Below are positions 33,948-44,095 of a stretch of DNA of 64,000 nt, piece by piece. Numbering within the stretch: position 1 is the first letter of the stretch; each line of letters starts with the position of its first letter. The DNA lies in NCBI GenBank assembly GCA_044772875.1, contig CP173058.1, positions 1,054,001 to 1,118,000 on the forward strand, in the 5' to 3' direction. The DNA is from Morganella morganii_D. Its GTDB lineage: Bacteria; Pseudomonadota; Gammaproteobacteria; Enterobacterales; Enterobacteriaceae. The position numbers were made by a program, and so were the translations under genes. The notes under the pieces are model-generated. The model worked only from the letters and a program-made list of their open reading frames with translations, did no database searches and had not been told where the DNA came from.

Positions 33948-34862
33948 ATGAGCACAACCACCGAAATTCAGAACCAGACTGAAGAGTTAACCCTGCCCGG
34001 CGATCAGGCGGCGGCATCCGCAGATGGCTTAGTTGTCGATAATGCCAACGACAACGCAGGGCAGGAAGAAGGCTTCGACATTGTACTGAAAGACGATGAG
34101 AACAAATCGGAAGCTAAGCCGAATGAGAATGCAAAATTTGCAGCGCGGCGCGTGGCTCGTAAACGTCAGCGTGAAATTGAGCAACAGATGCAGGCAATTG
34201 AAAGTGGTGAGCTTCCGGAGCATTTGCGCGTTACCCCGGAACTTCCGGAGATGCCTACACCTGACGATTATCTGTCAGACGCGGCATTAGAGAAATATGG
34301 GTTTGATACCTATAAGGCCAACGCGGCATATCAGGCTGATCTGCAAAAATGGCAAATCAGCGCAATGGATGCCCGTAGCAACGCAGTAGCAGAGCAGGGG
34401 CGACGTACTCAGGAGTACGCCCAGCAAAATAAGCAGATTGCTGACGCCATGAAAGCCCACTACGACGCTGCGGATGAGTTGAACCTACCTGACTATCAGG
34501 ACAAAGAAGATATTGCATTGCAGGTTATGCCGAAAGGTGTTGATACCGCCATTGCAACATATTTCCCTGAAAAGTCAGCGGCAATCATCTACTACCTCGG
34601 TTCAAATCCAGAAAAAGCGCGCGAACTGTTTAGTAAAGATCCGACTCAGGCAACGATTGAATTAGCACGTCTTGCCGACAAATTAACTCTCACGCCGCGC
34701 GGTAAACAACGTTCAGACGCACCACCTGCTGACGAACCATTAAGCGGAGATGTTTCAGCGGCTAATGTCGCCGGACTTCAGAAGCAGATGGACAAAGCAG
34801 CCAGTGACGGAAACGTAGCGCTTTACCGCCAAATCAAGGCGAAATTACAAGGAATTAAATAA
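33948..34862 (+). CDS. Scaffolding protein (P22 gp8 type)
   Basis: This 304-residue acidic helical protein lies between portal and coat, where P22 gp8 (303 residues) is encoded. Scaffolding proteins drive prohead assembly and leave before DNA packaging. The C-terminal helix-turn-helix that binds coat protein corresponds to AGLQKQMDKAASDGNVALYR and the following basic residues. Its stop overlaps the coat start by one base. Confidence 0.93.
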   Translation: MSTTTEIQNQTEELTLPGDQAAASADGLVVDNANDNAGQEEGFDIVLKDDENKSEAKPNENAKFAARRVARKRQREIEQQMQAIESGELPEHLRVTPELPEMPTPDDYLSDAALEKYGFDTYKANAAYQADLQKWQISAMDARSNAVAEQGRRTQEYAQQNKQIADAMKAHYDAADELNLPDYQDKEDIALQVMPKGVDTAIATYFPEKSAAIIYYLGSNPEKARELFSKDPTQATIELARLADKLTLTPRGKQRSDAPPADEPLSGDVSAANVAGLQKQMDKAASDGNVALYRQIKAKLQGIK

Positions 34863-36145
34863 TGGCTTTAAGTGAAGGTCAAATCATCACCTATATGGTG
34901 GATCAGGTAGTAGAAACTATCGAAAATAACTGCCCTATGGCTCAGCGTGTCAGCAAATACACGCCGCCTGCGGCTGACTTACAGCGGTCTCAGAATACAA
35001 TCTGGATGCCGGTAGAGCAGGAGGCGCCGACTCAGCCGGGCTGGGACTTAACCAATAAGGCGACAGGTATTGTTGAGTTGTCTGTTAAGTGCAACATGGG
35101 CGTTCCTGATAACGACTTCTTCACGCTTCGTGCTGACGATACCCGTGATGAAACATCCATCCGCCGCCGCATGAAGGCATCCGGCCTGAAGCTGGCAAAC
35201 AACATCGAAACATCTATCGCAAAACAGGCTGCTGATACCGCATCACTGATTGTGACTGATGTCGACCATGTGATTGTTGAAAACAAAGCATGGGATATGA
35301 TGTCTGATGCGGAAGCGCTGATCTTCCAGCGTGAGCTTAACCGTAGTCAGGGGCTGAGTTACTTCTTTAACGCGGATGACTACAAAAAAGCAGGGATGTC
35401 CCTGGCTGGCAAAGACATGTACGGGCGCATCCCTGAAGAAGCGTATAAATCAGGTACTATCCAGAAGCAGGTTGCCGGTTTTAACGATGTTCTTCGCTCT
35501 CCTAAGCTGCCAACTCTGACAGCAGGAACTGCGACCGGCGTTACAGTTGATGGCGCTCAGAAGTTCAAGCCTGAAGCGTGGAAAGAGGACGTTGACGGCA
35601 ACCGTGAGAACGTTGATAACCGCACAGCTGTAGTGAAAGTGAGTGACGGTACAGCATTCAAACGCGGTGACAAAATCAGCTTTGCAGGTGTGAAATTCAT
35701 CTCACAAATGGCAAAAGACCTGCTCACTCAGGACGCAACGTTTGCGGTAGTTGGTGTTGATGGCAACAACATCACCATCATGCCGAAACCTATTGCTCTG
35801 GATGACGCAGCGCTGAAGCCGGAAGAGCGCGCATATGCCAACGTTAACACTTCGCTGGCAGCAGGTGCGGCAATCAGTGTCATTAACGTGAAGACAGCCA
35901 AGACTAACATCTTCTGGGCTGACGACTCTATTACACTGCTGTCCCAGCCGATCCCTCTCAATCATGCTCTGTTCAGCGGCATGAAAACAGAGGCGTTCAA
36001 TATCCCGTCAGTCGGCCTGAATGGTGTCGTCGCTTATCAGGGTGATATCTCTACCCTCGAAGGTAAATGCCGTATTGCTGTGTGGTATTCAGCATGTACC
36101 AAGCGTCCGGAAGCTGTCGGTATCGGCCTGACCGGTCAGAAATAA
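34862..36145 (+). CDS. Major coat protein (P22 gp5 type)
   Basis: This 427-residue protein corresponds to P22 coat gp5 (430 residues), an HK97-fold subunit with an inserted I-domain. The N-terminus MALSEGQIITYMVDQVVETI and the segment SLAGKDMYGRIPEEAYKSGT are recognised. The I-domain lies about residues 220-345. It is followed by a hairpin with a T-run. Confidence 0.95.
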   Translation: MALSEGQIITYMVDQVVETIENNCPMAQRVSKYTPPAADLQRSQNTIWMPVEQEAPTQPGWDLTNKATGIVELSVKCNMGVPDNDFFTLRADDTRDETSIRRRMKASGLKLANNIETSIAKQAADTASLIVTDVDHVIVENKAWDMMSDAEALIFQRELNRSQGLSYFFNADDYKKAGMSLAGKDMYGRIPEEAYKSGTIQKQVAGFNDVLRSPKLPTLTAGTATGVTVDGAQKFKPEAWKEDVDGNRENVDNRTAVVKVSDGTAFKRGDKISFAGVKFISQMAKDLLTQDATFAVVGVDGNNITIMPKPIALDDAALKPEERAYANVNTSLAAGAAISVINVKTAKTNIFWADDSITLLSQPIPLNHALFSGMKTEAFNIPSVGLNGVVAYQGDISTLEGKCRIAVWYSACTKRPEAVGIGLTGQK

Positions 36146-36160
36146 ATCCTCGTTGTCACA

Positions 36161-36184
36161 TTGGGAGCTTCGGCTCCCTTTTTT
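36161..36184 (+). terminator. Terminator or attenuator after the coat gene
   Basis: GGGAGC, loop TTCG, GCTCCC and six T residues lie 18 bp after the coat stop. It may reduce expression of the downstream tail genes relative to coat unless the polymerase is Q-modified. Confidence 0.85.
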
Positions 36185-36196
36185 ATTGGAGGCAAA

Positions 36197-36390
36197 ATGA
36201 TTATTAAAAGGCAATTTTCATCAGGTGATGTGGTTTATATTCAGGCTTCATTTTTCCATAGCGATAAAAAACAAAATGGAACCGCGAAGTCTATTATGGT
36301 CGATGGCACTGAAATCACTATTACTGCCGGAGAGGTGACTCATTTGATTTCTGATTCAGGTGTAGTTATTGACGGCGTGAGAGGTGAGTG

Positions 36391-36391
<1 letters not shown>
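36197..36391 (+). CDS. Small protein between coat and gp4 genes
   Basis: This 64-residue protein (MIIKRQFSSGDVVYIQASFF...) starts at 36197 after GGAGG. Its stop overlaps the next start (TGATG). It looks beta-rich; perhaps a capsid-associated accessory protein. P22 itself has no gene I recall here. Confidence 0.55.
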
Positions 36392-36622
<231 letters not shown>

Positions 36623-36645
<23 letters not shown>

Positions 36646-37120
36646 ATTAGTCGTTGCGGCGCTTCGTAAAATCGGCGTTGCCTCTGATGCCACATTAACC
36701 GATATCGAACCGCAGTCTCTTGAGGATGGAGTGAATGATCTTGAGGCAATGATATTTGAGTGGTACGAGGACGGCAACGGTATTATTACCGGCTACAAAT
36801 TTGCACCAGACGACACTCAGATTGATCAGGGTGATGAGCATGGTATCAATAAATCAGCCATCAGCGCCGTTATCTATAACCTCGCATTACGAATTGCACC
36901 AGATTACCAGATTGCCCCGCTCGATAAGGTCATCACTACTGCCCGTTATGGTAAAGAACGCCTGTTACGCACTGTTTCACTGCGCAAGGCCAGAGAAGCC
37001 AGATCACATTACCCTAACGGGTTCCCGATTGGCTCAGGGAACAGGCTGGCAACGATGAACGGGTATCGATACTTCCACCGGAGTAAAGACAATGCCGAAG
37101 ATTCAGGTTCCGATATCTAG
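36623..37120 (+). CDS. Tail accessory factor / head closure (P22 gp4 type)
   Basis: This 165-residue protein corresponds to P22 gp4 (166 residues), the first tail component, which binds the portal after packaging and has been described with peptidoglycan hydrolase activity. Recognised segments are TKGELVVAALRKIGVASDAT and QSLEDGVNDLEAMIFEW. It overlaps gp10 by 29 bases. Confidence 0.93.
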
Positions 37121-38510
37121 GGGGCTGTCGAAAGATTTCAGGACTGCTGATTATGTCGACTCTCTGCCGGTGAATATGCTGGCAACACCGAAAGAGGTTC
37201 TGAACGCTGCCGGTTATATGCGGTCATTCCCCGGAGTCGAAAAGCTTCGTGATGCTGACGGCGTGTCGCGCGGTGTCCAGTACAACACTGCGAAGAATGC
37301 CGTGTATCGTGTTCTCGGAGGCAAGCTGTATCGCGGCGACAGTGTTATCGGCAGTGTGTCCGGCAAATCCCGCGTATCGATGGCATACAGCGCAACCAGT
37401 CAGGCGGTGTTGTCCGGAGGTAAAATAACGCAGTATCGCTATGACGGCGGAGAGAAGACGATCACCAACTGGCCTGTCGATACCGGATATATCCAGTACG
37501 AGCTCGGTGAGGCGAGTGACGTTGCCAGGGTTAAAGGCCGGTACGTTTGGTCGAAAGCAGGCACTGACAGCTTTTTCATTTCAGACCTTGAAGATGAATC
37601 TCACCCAGACAAATACAGCGGTCAGTATCGCGCTGAGTCACAGCCTGACGGCATTATCGGGCTCGGCGTGTGGCGTGACTTCATTGTGTGCTTCGGCGCT
37701 TCCACGATTGAGTATTTCACGCTTACCGGTTCGACAACTGTCGGCGCTGCGCTTTATATGGCTAACCCGTCATATATGGTCAGCAAGGGCATTGCCGGAA
37801 CATTCTGCAAATGTAACTACATGGATGCGTTCGCTATCATCAGCCACCCGGCCAGCGGTGCACCGTCTGTTTACCTGGTTGACTCCGGTCAGGTTAAATC
37901 TATCGCCACGGCAACCATCGAGAAGATACTGCGCGGTTACACTGCCGATGAATTATCCGGCGGCATCATGGAGCCGGTGCGGTTTGACTCTCACGAACTG
38001 CTGATCATTCACCTGCCACGGCATGTGCTGGTATTCGATGCGGCGGCAAGCCAGAACGGACAGCAATGGGCGGTGCTGAAAACAGGTCTGTTTGATGAGC
38101 CGTACCGGGCAGTTGATTTTATGTATGAGGGAAATCAGATAACCGTCGGTGACAAAAAGCAGCCGATTGTTGGTCGCCTGATGTTCAATGCCTCATCACA
38201 GTATGACGCGCAGACAGAGCACCTGCTGTACACCCCGCTGATTAAGGCCGATAACGCCAGACTGTTTGACCTTGAGCTTGAAGCATCGACCGGCGTTGCT
38301 CAGATTGCTGACCGGTTATTCCTGTCGGCCACCACTGACGGCATTAATTATGGCCGTGAGCAGATGATTTCTCAGAATGCTCCGTTCCGTTATGACCAGC
38401 GCATTATCTGGAAGCGGATAGGCCGCATCCGGAAAAATGTCGGGTTCAAAATCAGGGTAATAACCAAAGCGCCGGTAACACTGTCTGACCTGACAGTAAG
38501 GGCGGAATAA
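37092..38510 (+). CDS. Tail hub / head closure protein (P22 gp10 type)
   Basis: This 472-residue protein has exactly the length of P22 gp10, the hexameric tail hub between gp4 and the needle and tailspikes. The segments SLPVNMLATPKEVLNAAGYM, RAESQPDGIIGLGVWRDFIV and FDSHELLIIHLPRHVLVFDA are strongly conserved. It shares one base with the needle gene. Confidence 0.96.
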   Translation: MPKIQVPISRGLSKDFRTADYVDSLPVNMLATPKEVLNAAGYMRSFPGVEKLRDADGVSRGVQYNTAKNAVYRVLGGKLYRGDSVIGSVSGKSRVSMAYSATSQAVLSGGKITQYRYDGGEKTITNWPVDTGYIQYELGEASDVARVKGRYVWSKAGTDSFFISDLEDESHPDKYSGQYRAESQPDGIIGLGVWRDFIVCFGASTIEYFTLTGSTTVGAALYMANPSYMVSKGIAGTFCKCNYMDAFAIISHPASGAPSVYLVDSGQVKSIATATIEKILRGYTADELSGGIMEPVRFDSHELLIIHLPRHVLVFDAAASQNGQQWAVLKTGLFDEPYRAVDFMYEGNQITVGDKKQPIVGRLMFNASSQYDAQTEHLLYTPLIKADNARLFDLELEASTGVAQIADRLFLSATTDGINYGREQMISQNAPFRYDQRIIWKRIGRIRKNVGFKIRVITKAPVTLSDLTVRAE

Positions 38511-39253
38511 TGGCTGATGAAAGTTTAAAAGACCCAATCACGGTGACTGCGGTCGGAATTAACGCTGCGTCGCTCCCTGTCGTGTTTTCTCCTGCTTACC
38601 GGATGTATGTGCTATCTCAGTCGCTGGACTTCACCAGAGTGACAGGGAAAGCAAATGAAGCCGGTCAGGGCGCATATGATGCACAGGTTAAAAATGAGGA
38701 GCAGGACTTAATCCTCATCGACCATGAACACCGCATTCAGCAGCTGCGGATAGAGGTCGATAACCATGAGCTCCGCATCACGGCAAACACCAACGCGATT
38801 CAGTTGCTTGATGTCCGTCTTACCACATCAGAAGGCCAGATAGTCACACTGCGCAGTGATGTTGATTACCTGACAGAAAAGGTCGTCGAAATTGAAGGCG
38901 ACATGGTGTCGAAGTCTGCCGCTACCGACCAGGTAATTCAGTCAGCGGGCGGGTCATTCATTATCGGTAATGCGGTAACTCCAACCACTGACAAATTGCA
39001 GGTTGTTGGTAATGTTGCCGTCTCATCATCGTACAAGGTTAACGGCGTTAAGGTGGTAGGCAGTCGCGTTACCGGCTTCACTCCGGCAACCGGTTCAGCG
39101 CTGAAAGGTGCGTTTAATGCCAGTCAGGCATACGCGGTAAGCGCCACATATACGCAATCAGAAGTACAGGCGATGGCGTCCGGCCTTACTGCTGCACGAC
39201 AACGCATAAAAGCCCTTGAGGATGCCATGCGCTCACACGGACTGATTGACTGA
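38510..39253 (+). CDS. Tail needle protein (P22 gp26 type)
   Basis: This 247-residue protein is the trimeric coiled-coil needle that plugs the portal channel and penetrates the outer membrane. The N-terminal plug and start of the coiled coil (KANEAGQGAYDAQVKNEEQD) and the C-terminal end (RIKALEDAMRSHGLID) match P22 gp26 (233 residues). The middle differs and contains an inserted segment (SAGGSFIIGNAVTPTTDKLQ), so the needle shaft is slightly longer. Confidence 0.93.
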   Translation: MADESLKDPITVTAVGINAASLPVVFSPAYRMYVLSQSLDFTRVTGKANEAGQGAYDAQVKNEEQDLILIDHEHRIQQLRIEVDNHELRITANTNAIQLLDVRLTTSEGQIVTLRSDVDYLTEKVVEIEGDMVSKSAATDQVIQSAGGSFIIGNAVTPTTDKLQVVGNVAVSSSYKVNGVKVVGSRVTGFTPATGSALKGAFNASQAYAVSATYTQSEVQAMASGLTAARQRIKALEDAMRSHGLID

Positions 39254-39260
39254 GGTAATC

Positions 39261-39719
39261 ATGATTACATTCAAACCAACGAGGAATATCGACCTGATTG
39301 AGGCCGTTGGTAATCATCCTGACATTATTGCCGGGAGTAACAACGGGGACGGGTTCGATTATAAACAGGAACGCAGACACTTTGAGGTTGACGTTCACGG
39401 GAAATTCGGCGGCATCGTGTATTACGAAGAAGTGCAGCCGATGACGTTCGAGTGTCACGCTATGTATCTTCCTGAGGCCAGGGGGTTCAGCAAAGATATT
39501 GGCCTGGCATTCTTGCAGTTCATCCTCTCATCAACCTACGTCCAGTGCGTGACATCGTTTGCGGCGCGTAAATTCCGCCACGGCCAGATGTACTGCGCAA
39601 GTATCGGGCTTGGCCGCGTGGGCACCATCATAAAGTATTTCAAAGGCGTTGATGACGTCACTTTCTACTCAGCAACCCGTGAAGAATTAACCAAATTCCT
39701 CAGTAATCAGCGGAGATAA
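39261..39719 (+). CDS. P22 gp14-like protein (DUF2824)
   Basis: This 152-residue protein lies in the position of P22 gene 14, between the needle and ejection protein genes, and begins FKPTRNIDLIEAVGNHPDII, the family mark. DUF2824 proteins look like GNAT acetyltransferase folds and are involved in head assembly or ejection-protein placement. GAGG before 39261 decides the start; a TTG at 39246 is less likely. Confidence 0.82.
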   Translation: MITFKPTRNIDLIEAVGNHPDIIAGSNNGDGFDYKQERRHFEVDVHGKFGGIVYYEEVQPMTFECHAMYLPEARGFSKDIGLAFLQFILSSTYVQCVTSFAARKFRHGQMYCASIGLGRVGTIIKYFKGVDDVTFYSATREELTKFLSNQRR

Positions 39720-39721
39720 TT

Positions 39722-40414
39722 ATGTCCGGATATATTTTTAAACTGGCACGAAAGATTGCCGGTGAAGAACCTCTGTTCCCTGAAAAAGGCGGCAAGGGTG
39801 GCGGCGATAATGGCGCAGGCGCTCAGGCTGATGCAATGCGACATTCCGCCGATTTGCAGGACGCTCAACTCAACCGGATTATGACAAACCTTGCTCCATT
39901 CACGCCATTAGCGCAGCAGTACATTACTCAGATGCAGGGATTGTCAACACTGGAAGGTCAGGATAAGGCGTTACAGGGTTTCTATGGCTCAGACATGTAC
40001 AAGCGGCAGGCTGACCAGTCTCGCTATCAGGCTCTGAATGCAGCTGAAGCGACGGGGGGGCTTGGGTCAACAGCGACCGGCAACCAACTTGCGGCTATCG
40101 CTCCGTCGCTCGGTCAGGCGTGGCTTGGCGATCAGATGAACAGTGCACAGAATCTGGCAAATATCGGCCTCGGTGCATTACAGGGGCAGGCCAACGCCGG
40201 GCAGAACTACGCCAACAATATGGGCTCTCTTTATCAGCAGCAGGCTGCTTTAGCAGCGGCTAACGCTAACCGTCCGTCAGGTTTCCAGCAGGCAATAGGC
40301 GGCGGGGCATCAGGGGCTATGTTGGGCGGCGGTATTGCCAGCGCTATTGGTGCGTCGACTCCGTGGGGTGCCGGTATTGGTGCTGGCCTTGGGTTACTCG
40401 GCAGTCTGTTTTAA
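39722..40414 (+). CDS. Ejection protein (P22 gp7 type)
   Basis: This 230-residue protein corresponds to P22 gp7 (229 residues), one of three proteins ejected into the cell ahead of the DNA to form a trans-envelope channel. The middle is alanine- and glutamine-rich (LNAAEATGGLGSTATGNQLA) and the C-terminus is a glycine-rich hydrophobic stretch (GAMLGGGIASAIGASTPWGA) that could insert into membranes. Confidence 0.93.
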   Translation: MSGYIFKLARKIAGEEPLFPEKGGKGGGDNGAGAQADAMRHSADLQDAQLNRIMTNLAPFTPLAQQYITQMQGLSTLEGQDKALQGFYGSDMYKRQADQSRYQALNAAEATGGLGSTATGNQLAAIAPSLGQAWLGDQMNSAQNLANIGLGALQGQANAGQNYANNMGSLYQQQAALAAANANRPSGFQQAIGGGASGAMLGGGIASAIGASTPWGAGIGAGLGLLGSLF

Positions 40415-40423
40415 GGGGGAGTT

Positions 40424-41812
40424 ATGGCAACGTGGAATCAGGGCGGCATTGCCGGAAGTCTTCTCGGCGGAATAGGCGGGGTAAATAGCAACGCGCCCCG
40501 CGCAACCGACGCAAACACAGCACTGTCGTTAATCCGTGAGAATAATGACATTCAGCGGTCAGGTGCCAATAACCATGTATTACAGGGATTGCAGGGGCTG
40601 TATGGTGTAGCTCAGATGTACCAGGCTGACCAGCAGGCGCAGAGACAGCAGGAGTTTTTCCAGAAATATGGAACAGCCCGCGCTGCCGGTGATACAGCAT
40701 CTATGCGACAACTCTTTGCTGAGTATCCCGAAATGAATGAGCAGATCGGGAAAGGTATGGAAGGAATCTCCGCTGACACCAGGCAATCACTCGGCAATGT
40801 GGCCGCAAACTTTCGCATGGCAGTTAACGCCGGAACGGGTGATCAGTTCGTTGCCAAAAATGCAGCTGAACTGATGCGACTCGGCATTGACCCGAAAGAA
40901 GCACAGCGCCTGGCTAAGGCTGATCCGAAAGGGGCTGTTGAGTTGGCTGACACTATCGGCATGAGTGCGCTCACTCCTGAAAAGTATTTTGACATTATTG
41001 GTGATAAAGAGAATCGCAAAGTAACCATGCGGGGGCAGGACATTACCGCAGACGGACAGCGTATTTCTGCCGAAACTGCTCGCCGTGGTCAGGATATCAG
41101 TGCGGCAACAGCGAGACGCGGGCAGGATATCTCAGCATCAACCACCCGCCGTGGTCAGGATATGGCTATGCAGCGATCAATGTCTTCCGGTGGCGGAGAG
41201 GGGGAGCGAACTGTTCAGCTCTCTGACGGCCGCACTGTCGGTATTGTTGGCAAAGTTCACGGAGCCGGAGCCAACGCATATTACGAAGGGATAGACAATA
41301 ACGGCAACACCGTGCGAGTGCCAGCAAACTCGATAGCAGCGCCTGCAAGCTCATCAGCGAGTGCAACAAACTACGCTATGAAGAAAGACATCGATGCCAT
41401 TCTAAATGCTGACCCGGAAAGGTTGGGGTTCATGACTGGCATCACTGGCGGAGCAGGTTCTCCTGCTTTGGGTGCTGATTATGGGAGTCGCTTTAGCGGT
41501 AAAGATGAGCGCCAGTTATATCTGGCGGGTCAGCGAATTCAGGGGCGCATGCAAAATCAGGGAATCGCAGCAGCCAAAGAAATGGGTGCTAGCGGCATCA
41601 ATACCATTCCGGAGGCAAAAATGTATTTTCAGGGAATGCCGCAAATTGATTATTCAAGCCCTGAGTCTATGCAGCAATCAATCCGTGAAATCAAAGAGTA
41701 TACCGATAACTATAACCAGCAATACAACGCGGATGTCGGTGGTAGCAAGCCGTCATCAAAACAGCAACCGGCACAGCAGCAATCCGGATATTCATCATTA
41801 TGGGGTGATTAA
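40424..41812 (+). CDS. Ejection protein (P22 gp20 type)
   Basis: This 462-residue protein corresponds to P22 gp20 (471 residues), the second ejection protein. It begins MATWNQGGIAGSLLGGIGG. A run of RRGQDIS-like heptads (about residues 205-245) forms an alpha-helical repeat. It shares a base with gp16. Confidence 0.92.
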   Translation: MATWNQGGIAGSLLGGIGGVNSNAPRATDANTALSLIRENNDIQRSGANNHVLQGLQGLYGVAQMYQADQQAQRQQEFFQKYGTARAAGDTASMRQLFAEYPEMNEQIGKGMEGISADTRQSLGNVAANFRMAVNAGTGDQFVAKNAAELMRLGIDPKEAQRLAKADPKGAVELADTIGMSALTPEKYFDIIGDKENRKVTMRGQDITADGQRISAETARRGQDISAATARRGQDISASTTRRGQDMAMQRSMSSGGGEGERTVQLSDGRTVGIVGKVHGAGANAYYEGIDNNGNTVRVPANSIAAPASSSASATNYAMKKDIDAILNADPERLGFMTGITGGAGSPALGADYGSRFSGKDERQLYLAGQRIQGRMQNQGIAAAKEMGASGINTIPEAKMYFQGMPQIDYSSPESMQQSIREIKEYTDNYNQQYNADVGGSKPSSKQQPAQQQSGYSSLWGD

Positions 41813-43911
41813 TGGCTAAGGCATGGAAAGACGTTATTGCCTCTCAGCAATATCAGGCGCTGTCTCCTCAGCAGAGAGCTGAAGCACAGGAGCAATACTT
41901 TAATGACGTTGTTGCCCCGCAGGCCGGTGAAGCGGTGAATGAGGCAAAGCAGCAGTTTTACACTGCATATCCGGTTGAGACCGTACAGCAAGAACAACAG
42001 CCTGCTCAGGAACAGCAGCAGGAAGCGCAGCAGCCTGAAGGATTTTGGGCTAACGTGAAAGATATGGTTACCGGTGAGAGCCGCATGACTCCGGAAATGG
42101 AGAAACTCCAGTCTGTATCTGACGCGCCTGAGTTGAGCGAGTTTAACAAAGATGCCGCCAAAGTTGCCTGGGCTCAGATGATGGGTAATCAGCAAGATCA
42201 GGAAATCATGCTGAAAAACCTCGGGGCGGAAATCTCATATGACGCAAAGGGCAATGCTATTGTCACCATGCCCGAAATGGTTAAGCAGATGGGATGGTTG
42301 CCAAAGCATCACGCCGATAAGCTGGCCGCTGAGTATGGCGGCGTGGCCGAAGTTGATGGTGACGGGAACACTGTTATCAAACTGCCGCCGCGTCAGTATG
42401 CGTTAAACAAACCCGGTCTATCTCCTGAGGATGTGGCATCAGGCGCGGCTCTGGCAGCATCATATACACCAGCTGGCAGGGCAGGAGGGTTGGTCAGTGC
42501 CGGTCTTCGCGCAGCCGGTACAGATGCGTTAATTCAGGGCACCACAAGTTACATGGGCGGAACCGACATTGACCCGTTTCAGGTTGGCTTATCTGGTGTT
42601 CTCGGCACCGGCGGTAAGGCATTTGAAAATATTGTCGGCGCCGCGGCTCGGGCAATAAAAGGGAAGATGTCACCCGAGGCGGCAGAGGCGGTTAAGTTTG
42701 CTGATGCTAATAACGCCCCGCTGATGACCACTGATGCTGTTCAGCCTGGCACATTCTCTGGCCGTTCAGCTCAGGCACTGGCTGAGAAAATACCCGTTGC
42801 CGGCACCGGGTCACTACGCAGAAATCAGCAGGAAGCAAGGAGTAAACTGATTCAGGAATACTCAGAAAGCTTTGCCGCTCCATCACCTGATGAAGTTGTT
42901 CAGAGCCTTCAGAGACAGACCAGCAAGGTTAAACAGGCGGCAGGTAAGCGAATGTCTGAAGTAGACTCCGCAATGCAGTCGGTCGGCACCATAAACCCGA
43001 CACAAGCTATCACAGCTATCGATAATGAAATGAGCCGATTGGCGCGGCTTGGTGGCGCAGCTGATACTCAAACCATCAATAAATTACAGACTTATCGTGA
43101 TGAGTTAGTAAAAGGCGCTGATTTTAGCCTGCTGAGAGATCTGAGAACTCAGTTTAGACAGGATGTTAAAGGTGACCGCATGGTGTGGCCTTCTCAGTCA
43201 CAGGGTGCTGTTAACCGCGTATATGATGCCATGTCAAAGGACATCAACCAGTCTGTGTCTGATAACCTCGGTGCCAGAGTAGCAGATCGGTATCGCCACG
43301 CTAATGCGGCATACGCTCATGAGGCTCAGGTGGTGAATAATACGCGGCTGAAATCCGTTCTGCAGAAAGGCGAACTCACGCCGGAAGTTGCCAACAATCT
43401 CCTTTTCAGTAATAAGAAAAGTGAGGTTCAGCAACTATACAGATCACTCGATAGTCGCGGAAGGAATGCGGCCAGAGCGTCTGTTATCGGCAAAGCCTAC
43501 GAGAAATCAGGCGGCAGTCCGGAGAAGTTTCTGAATGAAATTAACCGGCTTTCAGCGCAGACAGGAATCCTGTTTAAAGGTAGCGAGAAACAATATCTGA
43601 ATGGGATGAAAAAATACCTCGAGCAGACACAAAGGGCATCCAGAGCCGGTGCGGTTACCCCAACCGGGCAGGAGCTTTTGCAGGTTGGTATACCGACGGG
43701 AGTGGCAGCTGACGTGCTGGGAAATGGCGGTGCTTTAACTGCCGCGTTTGCCACTTATGGTGGGCTTGCAAGAGTATATGAAAGCAAGTCGATACGTAAC
43801 ATGATGCTTAGATTGGCGAACACCCCAAAGGGCAGCACGGCATATGATCGCCTTATCTCTCAGATATCACAGGCCACCACTGCGGTGATGCAGGGAGAAA
43901 AATCCAAGTGA
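41812..43911 (+). CDS. Ejection protein (P22 gp16 type)
   Basis: This 699-residue protein is in the place of P22 gp16 (609 residues), the third ejection protein, required in trans for DNA entry. The N-terminus WKDVIASQQYQALSPQQRAE is recognised, followed by a Q-rich linker (QQEQQPAQEQQQEAQQPEG). The C-terminal two thirds are long helices. It is about 90 residues longer than in P22. Confidence 0.9.
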   Translation: MAKAWKDVIASQQYQALSPQQRAEAQEQYFNDVVAPQAGEAVNEAKQQFYTAYPVETVQQEQQPAQEQQQEAQQPEGFWANVKDMVTGESRMTPEMEKLQSVSDAPELSEFNKDAAKVAWAQMMGNQQDQEIMLKNLGAEISYDAKGNAIVTMPEMVKQMGWLPKHHADKLAAEYGGVAEVDGDGNTVIKLPPRQYALNKPGLSPEDVASGAALAASYTPAGRAGGLVSAGLRAAGTDALIQGTTSYMGGTDIDPFQVGLSGVLGTGGKAFENIVGAAARAIKGKMSPEAAEAVKFADANNAPLMTTDAVQPGTFSGRSAQALAEKIPVAGTGSLRRNQQEARSKLIQEYSESFAAPSPDEVVQSLQRQTSKVKQAAGKRMSEVDSAMQSVGTINPTQAITAIDNEMSRLARLGGAADTQTINKLQTYRDELVKGADFSLLRDLRTQFRQDVKGDRMVWPSQSQGAVNRVYDAMSKDINQSVSDNLGARVADRYRHANAAYAHEAQVVNNTRLKSVLQKGELTPEVANNLLFSNKKSEVQQLYRSLDSRGRNAARASVIGKAYEKSGGSPEKFLNEINRLSAQTGILFKGSEKQYLNGMKKYLEQTQRASRAGAVTPTGQELLQVGIPTGVAADVLGNGGALTAAFATYGGLARVYESKSIRNMMLRLANTPKGSTAYDRLISQISQATTAVMQGEKSK

Positions 43912-43928
43912 TCATGAGCCACGGATGG

Positions 43929-44027
43929 CTAAATATGTTTAATTAAAAATGTCATTACTGCAAAAGCAATCGCAACTTTGATTATTAGTGACGCAAATTC
44001 ATCCGCGTCATATTCTTTGTTATTCAT
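43929..44027 (-). CDS. 32-residue membrane peptide on the reverse strand
   Basis: This short frame (MNNKEYDADEFASLIIKVAI...) consists of an acidic N-terminus and a hydrophobic segment (SLIIKVAIAFAVMTFLI). AGGTGTG precedes its ATG. It lies between the ejection-protein and tailspike genes, on the strand opposite to both, where P22 carries its immI region. No homologue recognised. Confidence 0.45.
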   Translation of the reverse strand: MNNKEYDADEFASLIIKVAIAFAVMTFLIKHI

Positions 44028-44095
44028 ACTTCACACCTATTTAATTTAAAAATCACATCATTGCATGATGCGATTACTCACGCTTGGAGAAAGCA

